A stretch of DNA of 64,000 bases from Saxidomus purpurata (lineage: Eukaryota > Mollusca > Bivalvia > Venerida > Veneridae): the NCBI GenBank assembly GCA_022818135.1, contig JAFMSR010000012.1, positions 7,555,570 to 7,619,569 on the forward strand. Direction: 5' to 3'. The position numbers and the translations under genes were made by a program. Shown here in pieces: positions 1-10,023 of this stretch (position 1 is its first letter; each line of letters opens with the position of its first letter). The notes beneath the pieces are model-generated. The model was not told where the DNA came from, searched no databases, and saw only the letters and a list, made by a program, of their open reading frames with translations.

Positions 1-71
1 GTACTAAGACTGTGAAGTTTCTAGTCTTTTCTTGAACCAATTTTGAAAGAATCACATTCTATATTTTTCAG

Positions 72-148
72 GAATAAATCCAAATCCATTTTCACCAACA
101 TACGGCTGCACTAAAGCTGGCATTGTTCATGCCACAAGATGCTATGCG
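72..148 (+). CDS. SDR gene, exon with catalytic YxxxK
   Basis: The acceptor CAG ends at 71 and the donor GTAAGA starts at 149. The exon begins with two bases completing a codon and ends on a codon boundary. It reads I-N-P-N-P-F-S-P-T-Y-G-C-T-K. Confidence 0.8.
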
Positions 149-3100
149 GTAAGAGTTAAAACTTATAAATGGAAACAATATCAGGACTTGTGTTTCTTTT
201 AAGCATTTAAATCACCCATTGTTCGTTTAGTTCATTCGCTTAGATTGTTTATAGTCCCGACCGACAATGCAATGTATCACCGTAGTAATATTTAGAAAGT
301 TTTGGCCAAAGATTATGATTATCTAGCAAAATTTTGTAAAATGCCATTAGCCAAAATTGTAGTTTAATACAACTGTTACAGTTGACTTATTGACTGAAAG
401 GCTTATTCCGTTACTTCACAAAATTTGAAATATAAAGAGTTTCATAAATGCTTACAAGTGTAAAATAAAATTGAAGAAAAATGTACAGTAATATCCCTAC
501 TGTTTAATGTTTTTGAGATAGACCAAAATCAGGTGGCCGTTGTACATGTACTTATATATCATTATTCATTTGGCTTCTAAACAATTTTTCTTTATAAAAA
601 AAACTGTTTGTTGCTTAAGTTTGTGTACTGAAACTTTTTACAGATGTCTGAAGAAGCCGTCAAATCAGGTATTCGGCTTATGATTTTATGTCCGGCATTT
701 GTAGACACGCCCATGTTCCAAAATCTTTCATCTGGAGACGGTACGCAAGTCATAGGAGGAGATATGTCTAAAGTCAATGCATTCATAGAACATATAGGAG
801 TACTCACGTAAGCAAGTCACATTTTACATGCTTGTTTTGCAAAGGGTTACAAGGATATTATTGCAGCGTTTGGCATAATTACGCCAGCGATCTGTCTGAG
901 ATTTCTGGCAATGCAGTCACTTTATAACTACCTTAAGGGGGGTCACTGCTGAAATTCAAAATAACAAGAAATTTTATTGACCCTGTTTTTATGGAACTAA
1001 CATTTTGCTAGTAATTTCTGGAAAAAAATGATGGGTCAAGACTAAACTTTTTCGCAATATTAATATTTAGTGATACACTATCAGATCAAGGTGCTTAAGC
1101 AGAATTCGCTAGAATTTTGGTATTATAAACGTTTATGTATGTGGTGTATGTTTCAGAATGGATATCACTTTCTAATCTTTTCTTATGTAGTATATTATAC
1201 TTTAGGATGAAAAATTAGGGATAGTGGTATTTCTATCATCATCTGAATAATTATTACGCTCCTTATTATACCCCACCCACTATACTAAAATTCATTTTTT
1301 CAATTTTTGATAAATGAATATTTCACGATAAAAGGAGTAACAAGCTTTTTCAGATGTTTTGTCTGCAGTTTGATTAAAACCTTTGTTTTAGAATGCAAAA
1401 ATAAAAAATGGGGGTCAATGTGCATATAAGAAAGAAATTCAATAAAAACTGACAAAAAAGTGTTTTTAGATTTCGGCGAGCTTTGAGATAGACGGCATAT
1501 GTCTGTAACAAAGAACTTTAAAAGAAACTAGTTATTAATGAATATTTATATCCTAACAATTCTTCTTATAATACAGTTTGAATTATGTAAATACCTTAAA
1601 TGGTTTTTGAGAAAGACTATTTTGTACCCCTACCCCTATTTTTGGCATAGACAAAATTTGTCAGTTTAGTCACCAAATGTGAGGTCAAAATATTTTTCTC
1701 AAAAATGTTCAATTTTTACGCCAAAAATTCCTATTGTGCCTAAGTTCACTACTACTTAATTGTTTTTTCCAGTTAACTCATCATTTTTGAAATACAACAA
1801 ATGTAAATTTCCGGAAGTGCACAAATCCAAAACCTCACCAGTGACCCCCCTTAAGGGGCATAACCCGATAGAGTCACTTTCTTTTTAACCTGTTTATTTC
1901 ATTTTACGTGCACTGATTCGTACTCTACAACCACAACAGGAGCTCGCATCAAACTTTACAGAAACACCATTTTAATTGTTTTCATTTCATCACCATGAAA
2001 GCCACTGTATGACAACACGAGATAGTATGAAAAATCCTTAAATGATATACTTATTCTGAATTGTAATATAAACCGAAATGGAACCCAGTAAGCACGCGTA
2101 GAAACAAGAGTATGACATGTTGTAACTAACATTTTCTCACCTATGAGATACATATTTCCGCGCATTTACCCATGTGAGATAAACTTATCTCACATCGCTT
2201 ATCTCACATCGCTGCCGGACTATTTTTACGTTACTTGTAAGCAGACATAAAAATTGAAAAATGACTATAAAATTGTTATTTTTGAAATAAGCATAGGGTT
2301 GTTGGTATTCTATCTCTATCTATCTATACTGCAACACCCTCTTTCGAGTATTATGTGCAGGTGCGTGTCTGTGCGAGAGTTTAAAAGAAGAAATGTAAAG
2401 GAGAATAAAAGTAATACTATACATGTATTTGTGAGAGTTGAAATAAAAAGTTGATAGTGTTAGTTAAGAACAGAAATTATACAGCTCAAACAGATAAAAA
2501 CGATATTTTCATTTTAAACGTGGTGAGGAAGAGTGGTCACTTCCTGTCTAAATTGGTCCAGGGTAGGGACCTGCTTAAGTTCAGATGGCAGTGAGTTCCA
2601 GAGGACTATAGTTGCTGGAAAAAAGGAATATTTGTAATAGTTACATGGAGTGAGGATCTGCCTGAAAGAAAGAGGGTGTGAGTGTCGGGTGAGACGGAGG
2701 GAGGGCTGAACATAAGCGGGTACGGGCACTGCAACCAGTCCATGCACAATCTTGTAAAACATTAGGAGTCTGGCATCAGATCTCCTATTTTCCAGGGAAC
2801 GCCAACCTAACTTATCTAACATATGGGAGACACTGCTGTATGTAGAATAGTCCTTAGTAACCCATCGCGCAGCTCTGCGCTGGACCATTTCAACTTTGTG
2901 GATGTTCTGCTGAGTGTAAGGACACCAGACAGAACTGGCATATTCAAGCTGGGGTCTAACCAGGGTTTTGTATGCAAATTCCCTTACGCTTGAATTTTTA
3001 GAAGGGATATTTTTTTAAAGAAAGTTTAGGGTCTTATTAGCCTTAGAGGTAACCTGATTAACATGTTTGTTCCAGTTCAGATCAGAGGAGAAAGTGACAC

Positions 3101-4785
3101 CCAGGTACTTTGCATCATTGACATTTTCTAGGACTTGGCCATGGAGTGAATATACTGACTTAAATGGGTGTTTTGACTTGGTGATATTTAGCACCGTACA
3201 CTTAGAGGGGTTGAACTCCATGTCCCATTTACTTTCCCATAGCTGTAACCTGTCAAGGTCTTGTTGTAAGATCCTTTCTTGGGAATTGTTATTGACGGCG
3301 ATATAAACAGCAGTGTCATCGGCAAATAACCGGACCTGTGAAACTAAATTTTCAGGCAGGTCATTTATATATAACAGAAAGAGAAGGGGACCTTGGACAG
3401 AGCCTTTGGGGACGCCAGATGTTACAGGGACCTCATCTGACGTTTCCCCATCTACTATAACGGACTGGCGGCGACCTATCAAGAATGATTTGACCCATTG
3501 CAATGTGTTGCCTTGGACGCCGTGTTGATGTAGTTTGTATAGGAGTTTGAGATGGTTAACCTTATCGAACGCTTTCGAGAAATCTAACAGGACTAAATCA
3601 GTCTGGTGGCCTTGCATTAAGTTTCTTGATAGGTCTTCTACGAGTTCTAGCAGCTGAGTTTCACATGACCTTTTTTCTCTAAACCCATGTTGTAAGTCGT
3701 AGAGAATGCTGTTAACCTGAAAATGTTTTGTTATGTTGGATGCTACTATGTGCTCAAGTAATTTACAGAGGACACAGGTGAGGGATATAGGTCTATAGTT
3801 GGCAGGATTGCCCTTATCTCCCTTTTTATAGAGTGAGGTGACATTTGCTTTTGACCAGTCTGCTGGGATGATTCCTGTATCAAGGGATTTTTGGAATAGG
3901 TTAGTGATCAGAGGGGCAATCTGGACACAGAGATTTTTTAATACTATTGGCTTTAGGTTGTCGGGGCCACAAGCTTTATCAGTTTTTAGAGTTGACAATA
4001 GTTTTTGGACACCCTTAACAGATACAGTAACCTTGGGCATTGTGGGATATCTACATTTGAGGTCTTGGGGGAGGCTAATTATTGATTGGATTATTTTTAC
4101 ATAGTTGACCTAATCTAATCGGGGACATTGGGGTGAAGACCGATTGAAATTGACGATTGAGTACATTAGCCTTATCTTTACTATCTGTGTGGAGTTTATC
4201 GTTTTCTAGTAGTGGGGAAATGCCTTGAGAATCCTGTTTTGCATTTTTTGTAAGGGAGAATAGTTTCTTGCGAGCAAATTTTTGACCGGCATGATGACTA
4301 CCAGAATCAGTTTGACCTGTTTCGGATTCTAGGACATATTCAATGTAGTCATCATATGCTTGTTTGATGCTTTTTTTGACCTGGCTCCTAAAATTTTTAA
4401 ATTGTTGTATTCATTTTCTTAGTTAGATCATTTTTTATCCATCTATAGCTTTTAGTTTTGAAGTAAAATTCGAGAAAAAGTTGATTTTCGTTTTTTCATC
4501 CCCATCCTGTATTTGCACTTATTCCTTCTTACTTGTGTGAAAATACGTTGTGGATAAGGAAATCCCAGAGCCTCGTTTTTGGACGTATCTCAACCCTCGG
4601 GTGGGATTTCCTTATCCACAACTCATGAACATGTTAGATTCACTTTATCTAATTATTTCAGTGTTGAGGAGATATCCACAGTATTTATGGAAATGATCGA
4701 GGATGACAGTAAAAACGGTCTGATACTTCGATGTGCAAAGAAGACCGGAAATCAATATTGCACGCTAGCTGTTGAGAATGTATAA
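72..4785 (+). CDS. Short-chain dehydrogenase resembling 15-hydroxyprostaglandin dehydrogenase, 3' part
   Basis: Three exons (72-148, 644-807, 4662-4785) splice in consistent phase to the C-terminal 120 residues of a classical SDR; the 5' exons with the nucleotide-binding fold lie outside the window. Exon 1 carries the catalytic YxxxK as Y-G-C-T-K followed by A-G-I-V-H. Exon 2 carries P-A-F-V-D-T-P, the position of the family PG-x-V-x-T motif, with Ala for Gly. Exon 3 carries E-D-D-S-K-N-G-L-I-L, matching the I-E-D-D-A-L-N-G region near the C-terminus of 15-PGDH. All introns are GT-AG. Enzymes of this type oxidise the 15-hydroxyl of prostaglandins with NAD+ in the cytosol, but molluscs carry many paralogues and the substrate here is inferred only. 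The last intron (3.85 kb) holds a TTAA element and a LINE. Odd: the final codons are the first unit of a tandem repeat that continues into the 3' UTR. Confidence 0.8.
644..807 (+). CDS. SDR gene, penultimate exon
   Basis: The acceptor ACAG ends at 643 and the donor GTAAGC starts at 808. It enters in phase 0 and leaves two bases (AC), which the first base (T) of the next exon completes to Thr. It contains R-L-M-I-L-C-P-A-F-V-D-T-P-M. Confidence 0.8.
937..1850. mobile_element. TTAA-flanked inverted-repeat element (914 bp)
   Basis: TTAA at 933-936 is followed by GGGGGGTCACTG; at the other end CAGTGACCCCCC is followed by TTAA at 1851-1854. The 12-bp terminal repeats are perfect and the TTAA is directly repeated, which is the signature of piggyBac-type insertion. 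There is no transposase ORF, so the element is non-autonomous. It lies in the last intron of the SDR gene. Confidence 0.7.
2290..4440 (-). mobile_element. Non-LTR retrotransposon fragment (reverse transcriptase, CR1/jockey-like)
   Basis: On the - strand, 4390-4050 encodes a pre-RT segment (F-A-R-K-K-L-F-S-L-T-K). After a frame break, 4040-3015 encodes a 341-residue reverse transcriptase with A-N-Y-R-P-I-S-L-T, L-L-D-F-S-K-A-F-D-K-V, G-V-P-K-G-S-V-Q-G-P-L-L-F and the catalytic L-F-A-D-D-T-A-V. After another break, 2888-2514 encodes the conserved C-terminal region (M-V-Q-R-R-A-A-R-W-V ... P-A-T-I-V-L-W-N-S-L-P). The 3' UTR runs to about 2300 and ends in a GATA-type microsatellite. The element is 5'-truncated, with the endonuclease missing, and is dead. 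It sits antisense in the SDR intron. The copy at 37.0-38.1 kb is the same family. Confidence 0.88.
4547..4622. repeat. 76-bp hairpin with perfect 21-bp arms
   Basis: The arms at 4547-4567 and 4602-4622 are exact reverse complements (GTTGTGGATAAGG... / ...CCTTATCCACAAC) around a 34-base loop. It lies 40 bp upstream of the last SDR exon and could be the remnant of a short MITE. Confidence 0.75.
4662..4785 (+). CDS. SDR gene, terminal exon with stop codon
   Basis: The acceptor TTTCAG ends at 4661. The first base completes the Thr codon from the previous exon, then V-E-E-I-S-T-V-F-M-E-M-I-E-D-D follows. The stop TAA is at 4783-4785. The last 15 codons coincide with unit 1 of the tandem array that follows. 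Confidence 0.8.
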
Positions 4786-4995
4786 TATAGACCAGATATC
4801 GGTATTGCACGTTAGCAGTTGAGAATATAAAGACCGGAAAACACTATTGCGCGTAAGCAAGTTTATAGACCGGAAATCAGTATTCAAAATGTATAGACGG
4901 GGAAAACAGTATTGTATATTTGCAGTTTTATAGACCGGAAAAAGATGTTGCACGTTCGCAACATTATAGACCGGAAAACAATACTACAACACGTT
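4738..4995 (+). repeat. Short tandem array (about 40-55 bp units) spanning the SDR stop codon
   Basis: The motif AGACCGGAAA(T/A)CA(G/A)TATTG, often followed by CACGTTAGCAGTTGAGAAT, recurs about six times with variable spacing. The first copy is within the coding sequence and encodes the C-terminal tail. The others are in the 3' UTR or downstream. Confidence 0.8.
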
Positions 4996-5104
4996 GGTTT
5001 AAAAAATTGCAACTTAGACTTCAGTGCTTTAGTTACAGAATATCTGACATTTTATACTGGATTGCAAGTCATACATATTGTCTATATATTAAACAGAACT
5101 AAGT

Positions 5105-5550
5105 TCTTTATTTGGACTTGATTAACATTGATTGAACTTGATTGACACAAGTTACTCTTACATGATTATCATTGAATTTGATTGACACGAGTTACTCTTA
5201 GAGGATTATCATTTATTGAACTTGATTGAACTTGATTGACACGAGTTACTCTTAAAGGATTATCATTGATTGAATTTGATTGACACGAGTTACTCTTACA
5301 GGATTATCATTGAATTTGATTGACACGAGTTACTCTTACAGGATTATCATTGAACTTGATTGACACGAGTTACTCTTACAGGATTATCATTGAATTTGAT
5401 TGACACGAGTTACTCTTACAGGATTATCATTGAATTTGATTGACACGAGTTACTCTTAAAGGATTATCATTGATTGAATTTGATTGACACGAGTTACTCT
5501 TAAAGGATTATCATTGATTGAATTTGACTGACACGAGTTACTCTTACAGG
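5105..5550 (+). repeat. Tandem array of a roughly 40-bp unit
   Basis: About ten units of the type TTGATTGACACGAGTTACTC followed by TTACAGGATTATCATTGAA, differing by a few bases and by short indels. Units are directly abutted, so there are no unique spacers. It begins about 110 bp after the preceding array. Confidence 0.85.
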
Positions 5551-5559
5551 ATCTCAGGA

Positions 5560-7430
5560 ATTGACATTTCGCATCTACTTGTATTCGGCAACAAGATTCG
5601 TACATATAGATAAAAGTTGAAAACATGACCATTATATACATAACAATACCACCAGTGACACGGTCATTGGCGTGTTACGACGCGGTTGGCCAAGTTTCAA
5701 GAACTAATCAGTATAACATTACATGGCAATATTCGTATGTCTTTTTGCTCATTCTGCTGCTTATGTTGTATGGTACGATTGTAGTTTCACCCTCTACTGT
5801 ATCTATAAATGTTCTCGCACCTCTTTTTACTAACGTTCGTTATTTTTCATCGTTGTCATATGTGTGCATTGTAGTTCGGTTCTGAGTAGTAAGTCGTGAT
5901 TTAACACTTTCTTAATACCGGTACTCGGCAGTTATCACAGCTCATATTGAACATTTCCATTGCGCGCATTGGTTTATCGCCGTTTTGTGAATGTTTTGTC
6001 TTACATTCGCGTACAAAATATCCATGAATTTTATCAATTTCTAAATGACTATTTATTGCCAAACAAGAATTATCAGTGAACGTGAATTAAATAACTCCAT
6101 AAACGCGCCTTGTCACAAGAAATGGCTTCCATCATTACATTATGTTGACATTGCAGATCCAACTTCAGGAATTACAGGATTGACATGAGGTCAGATAAGT
6201 GGCCTTTGACCCCTGAGTATGACCCTGACTTTATAGTTTATAAGAATTTGTTATTGTTCGATTACGAAGAAAGCCTCCGTAGCTAAGATGCAATCACGCT
6301 CGCGCGCGCGCGCGAGAGACAGAGAGAGAGGCGAGTTTTTCATCTCTGATACCCATTTACAGCAAGGTGAACTTAGACATGTGTAGCATCAGTGTATTTG
6401 CCCAAGGACACACTTCATTCTTTGACCCTGGCCTTGAAACAGAATGTGCATGTGAAACGGACAATCAATGTGTGTACTAGTAGGGTAGGTATATATCTCC
6501 GTCTTGTACGGTGAATTGCGAAAGCAGTACATTTTTGTTTCTGAGTTTGAAGTTGCGGTCGCACGTTTTAGTGCGACCTCGCAGTGGTATCATTTGTTAC
6601 CTTTCTCCTATCCGATTAACGAATCTTTGTCTGTTAAGTCAGATGCATGATGGTAAGAACAGAATGTGCATTCAGCATAAGTCTTTGTCACTGCTCGACA
6701 TTTTTATTGTTAAATCGGTGAGGAACGGAATGTGAAGTTATCAAACAGTCAGACCTGCTGCATCCTCTCCACATCTGTCGAACCGTTACTTTTAAAAAAA
6801 ATTCATTCTTAAAACTTTAACATTGGTAAAATAGCAAAATCTAAAACGTTTGTCTAAAATTGAGGTGTATGTTAAAATGAAAAATAAAGCACTCTTGACT
6901 TTGGTAATTTGAGTAATTAGTGGTCGTCTGCGTTTGATATGTTTACCGTACTTTAAGCGGTGCGCAAAGTATATTTCTTTAAGCCCCCTTTCTGTGCAAA
7001 TGCAACACAATTGCATTTTAACAGGATAAAAGTGTAGATACGGTTCACTGTAAGAAACCGAATTATGGTTTGATAAATGGACAGAGTAGTGGCTAACAGA
7101 AGTCATCAGCTACCGGGACAATCATGCGCACTTTCGTATTTAGCATACTTATGAACTTTAGTTTTTGCATTTGAAAGGTTTTGTCATTATCATTGTTTTA
7201 TTATTGATTTTTGTAATAAAAATTGAATTTTATTTTTTGTTTGTGTGAACATTATATGCAATAAGTTATATTAAATAATGAAGAATGGTTGAATTACTTG
7301 ATGTATTTCGTATGGTGACTTTTGAAGGTAGATACTTCTGCGATTTTAGACTGTGTCTATCGCAGGTATACAGGACAATAATAATGAACGTAAATGGGAC
7401 CCAAAATGTGCGTTTTAGTTTAAAGTAGCC
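5560..7430. other. No gene recognised; short (CG)n/(AG)n tract
   Basis: Apart from a (CG)n run grading into (GA)n at about 6299-6330, nothing identifiable was seen. Short open frames such as 5625-5885 (+) and 6792-7106 (-) show no motif, no codon bias and no plausible splice context. Confidence 0.5.
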
Positions 7431-8230
7431 CTGTCACTTTATGGGTCAAATAATTCAAGTCCATGCAGAACCCTGGTTGCCATGACAACCATTGGAAATA
7501 TTCTAAAAATCCTGGCAACAACCGCAAGGCGAAGAGCATAGATATTTGACGTGTATCAGTGTGTAGCAGTTCTTTACTAAGTTTCATATCATACCCGTGG
7601 AGTTTAGATTGGCCCCGCCGGGGTCACTTTTTCACATACAAATAATAATTATTCATATTTTTATCAACATGTGAAAAAAACTTAAAACTTAAACTTAAAA
7701 AATATTTTCATCAGAAACCGTAAGCCCCAGAGCTTAGATATTTTGCTTTAAGCATTTTGGCGTTGTCCTCTACCAATTTTTTTCGAATCGTACCCCGTTG
7801 GTGCTAAATTGGCGCCCTCAGAGGGTAATGTGTTTTACATTGAAGGATGCAATAAAACATAAAATCGCTATGATTAGAGCTTAGATACATGAGTTTTGTG
7901 TGTAGCATCGTGTATTGGCCATCTACCAATCAGATCATGTCCATGGGTGCACCGGGTGTTACTTTGCAGCCTTTTGTTAGGTTTGTACGATAGTGCAGTG
8001 GTCTACTGATAAGTTTATCCAAATCGTACGCCTGAGGTCAAAATCAACACTTTCAGAGTTCGCCTATATCTGTACGTTTGCGACTTAGGTCTCTGCGACC
8101 TTGACCCTGCACTTGTCATTGACAGTTGTACTCAGCTAAGCGGCATAGGTCTATCAGGGCCTTTTTGTTAACTTGTAATCTCCAAATGTTTTATTTGCTA
8201 GTCTCCAGAGACACATTATTACGGGGCCAT
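7430..8230 (+). repeat. Degenerate relative of the AGCTCACC satellite element
   Basis: Phrases such as TCCATGCAGAACCCTGGTTG, ACCGCAAGGCGAAGAGCATA and GATATTTGACGTGTATCAGT resemble the monomers of the elements at 54.7-56.1 and 62-63 kb (CATTCCATGCAGAACTCTGG, AAGGCCTAGAGCTTAGATAT). Termini could not be placed. It appears to be an old, decayed copy. Confidence 0.45.
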
Positions 8231-9170
8231 CGGCGGTCAGCATCCAATTATGCTGCCCGCTCTCTAATTTATCATCACCAAACTTAGTCCGCAACATGTA
8301 TGGGTATGATATCTTAGGAAAGTCAATTTTAGTTTTAGAATAATTGCCCGTGAATTGCCAAAATTTAGCTTAATTTACCTAGCCAATTCTCTAGCTTAAA
8401 CACTTTTAATTGAATCACCATAAGACATGGTCAAAATGTGAACGGGAATATTATCTCCAGGAATCAGTCAGATATCACCAGGCACACCAGAGTTACTGCC
8501 CTTGAATTGTCGACATTTCTGCAAATGTTTACTGCCCGGTCTCTCAATTCCGACATTTTTAATTTTTCTACATCAAAACCAAGTAAAAATGTTTATACAA
8601 ATATACCTTTCCTCAATATTAAACAAATGGTGACTATACTGTGCATATACGGTGGGGTAGGCCTATGTTAACTCTGAATCCAAATAGGCAAGGGAAAATT
8701 AACAAAAATATATGAAAGCAAAATTTTAAAAATTTTGTTCATATGGACGTTGTTAGGGTATTGCCTTAAATATTGTTTAGCTATCCACTGACATTACTCA
8801 ATTTGACCAACTGCGTCTTTGTTTTTGTTTGTGCTGGTTGCTCCAAGGATAGATGTATATCTGTGTAAAAGCTACTTGGAATTCGTACATGTTTTTGTAA
8901 CGTATTTCAATACTTCCTTGTAAACATATTTCTAAAGCGATGAATCAGCCCATATTTTTACGTGTATAGGTAACAGTTTCTAGTTATAATCGTCAGCATT
9001 TAAGACAAGAACAATTAAACACGTAAAACATAAAATATATGATGTGAAAGAGCCAAATTATGTGTTGGAATTGAAATTTATCTTTTTATTATATAATAAT
9101 TTAAAAGAAACATATTTGGTCATGGCCCGCCTAACCTGCGTTAATTAAGTGGTATATCCCGCCAACAACT
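8230..9170. other. No gene recognised
   Basis: AT-rich sequence without a convincing ORF, splice-flanked exon or repeat. The 77-codon frame at 8438 has no recognisable motif. Confidence 0.4.
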
Positions 9171-9178
9171 TGAACAAG

Positions 9179-9185
9179 TATAAAA
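9179..9185 (+). promoter_or_regulatory. TATA box upstream of the macin locus
   Basis: TATAAAA lies 87 bp before the ATG at 9266, a normal position for a TATA box with a short 5' UTR. It supports the idea that the locus was transcribed from its own promoter. Confidence 0.45.
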
Positions 9186-9265
9186 TCGGACTGCTGTGCT
9201 GATTGCGATATACCGGTATTTGCTTACGACATTTTCGATTTTGAAAGGCATATTTTGTGAAAATC

Positions 9266-9567
9266 ATGAATCGTCTTTGTCTTAACAGTGATTTTTGGAT
9301 TTGTGGCAGTGAATGTTGCCGAAGGCTGTTACTGGCGTACTTGGTCTAGATGTTCAGGCTGGAGCAGTGGGGCAACGGATACGCTGTGGTTAAACTGCAA
9401 CACTTGCTGCCAGTGCAAGGGATAATAGTGGTGGATCGTGTGTGCTAATAGATCCAGACTGTTGGCCAATAAGTAGCGCATACCAGTGCCAGTGCAGCGG
9501 TACAAGGCAAGGCGACGCTCCCCAAGAATGTTCTGGCTTGGCTAATTGGGAATGGTCTTGTGAGTAA
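9266..9567 (+). pseudogene. Macin-family cysteine-rich antimicrobial peptide, with two frame breaks
   Basis: Macins (theromacin, hydramacin, mytimacin) are secreted, disulphide-rich peptides that act on bacteria. From 9270 one frame gives a hydrophobic leader (I-V-F-V-L-T-V-I-F-G-F-V-A-V), then the mature start E-G-C-Y-W-R-T-W-S-R-C-S-G-W-S-S-G-A-T, then L-W-L-N-C-N-T-C-C, which is the diagnostic macin block W-S-R-C...G-(A/G)-T...L-W...C. The frame then hits stops at about 9421. The +1 frame continues the domain with G-G-S-C, P-D-C-W-P, A-Y-Q-C-Q-C and ends E-W-S-C-E-stop at 9565-9567. The ATG at 9266 is also one base out of frame with the leader. Either this is a recent pseudogene, or the assembly has two 1-base errors, or a small intron is missed (a CAG acceptor at 9286-9288 and a GTGAGT donor at 9560 exist). 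A possible polyadenylation signal AATAAA is at 9710. Confidence 0.75.
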
Positions 9568-10023
9568 AATTAAAACCGCATAACTTTGCAAATCAGGACT
9601 GGACATGTTAAACTGGACTTCCGAAACGAATGAATGTGCATTTTACTGTTTACAAAGTTTGTACACATCGAAAATATAATGAGGAGAACGTTCTTGTGGA
9701 ACATTTTCGAATAAAGTTCTTTATACATTCACTGATGGACATATATGGAAGCAGAAAATAACCCTTTTTGTTGTTACTACCGCAGATGTTTAAAAGTGAA
9801 CGACAGTAATTTGGGTGTGGTAAATTTTGACCAAAGGGGCATAATTTGAACGTACTCTATACAAAGTTACACACCAAAAATGACAAATCTGTAAATATAG
9901 TTCATTTTACATGTATGTCTTTTTATAGAATATTATAAGTCAAAGACCATATTGTAAGAATGGCAACCTGTTATTCTCTTGAAATAAAGTTATTATTGCT
10001 ATTATTACTACAGTAAATCCTGC

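Noticed and set aside
300..365. Short similarity between about 302-360 and about 60362-60425 (CCAAAGATTATGATTAT, AATTTTGTAAAATGC)
   Set aside because: Probably a dispersed repeat fragment, but it is too short and too AT-rich to define boundaries or type.
5105..5550. CRISPR-like regular array
   Set aside because: Units are directly abutted with no unique spacers, and the context is a eukaryotic genome. It is a minisatellite.
5625..5885. 86-residue ORF with a hydrophobic stretch
   Set aside because: No family motif, no signal-peptide organisation, no splice or promoter context. Its length is within the range expected by chance.
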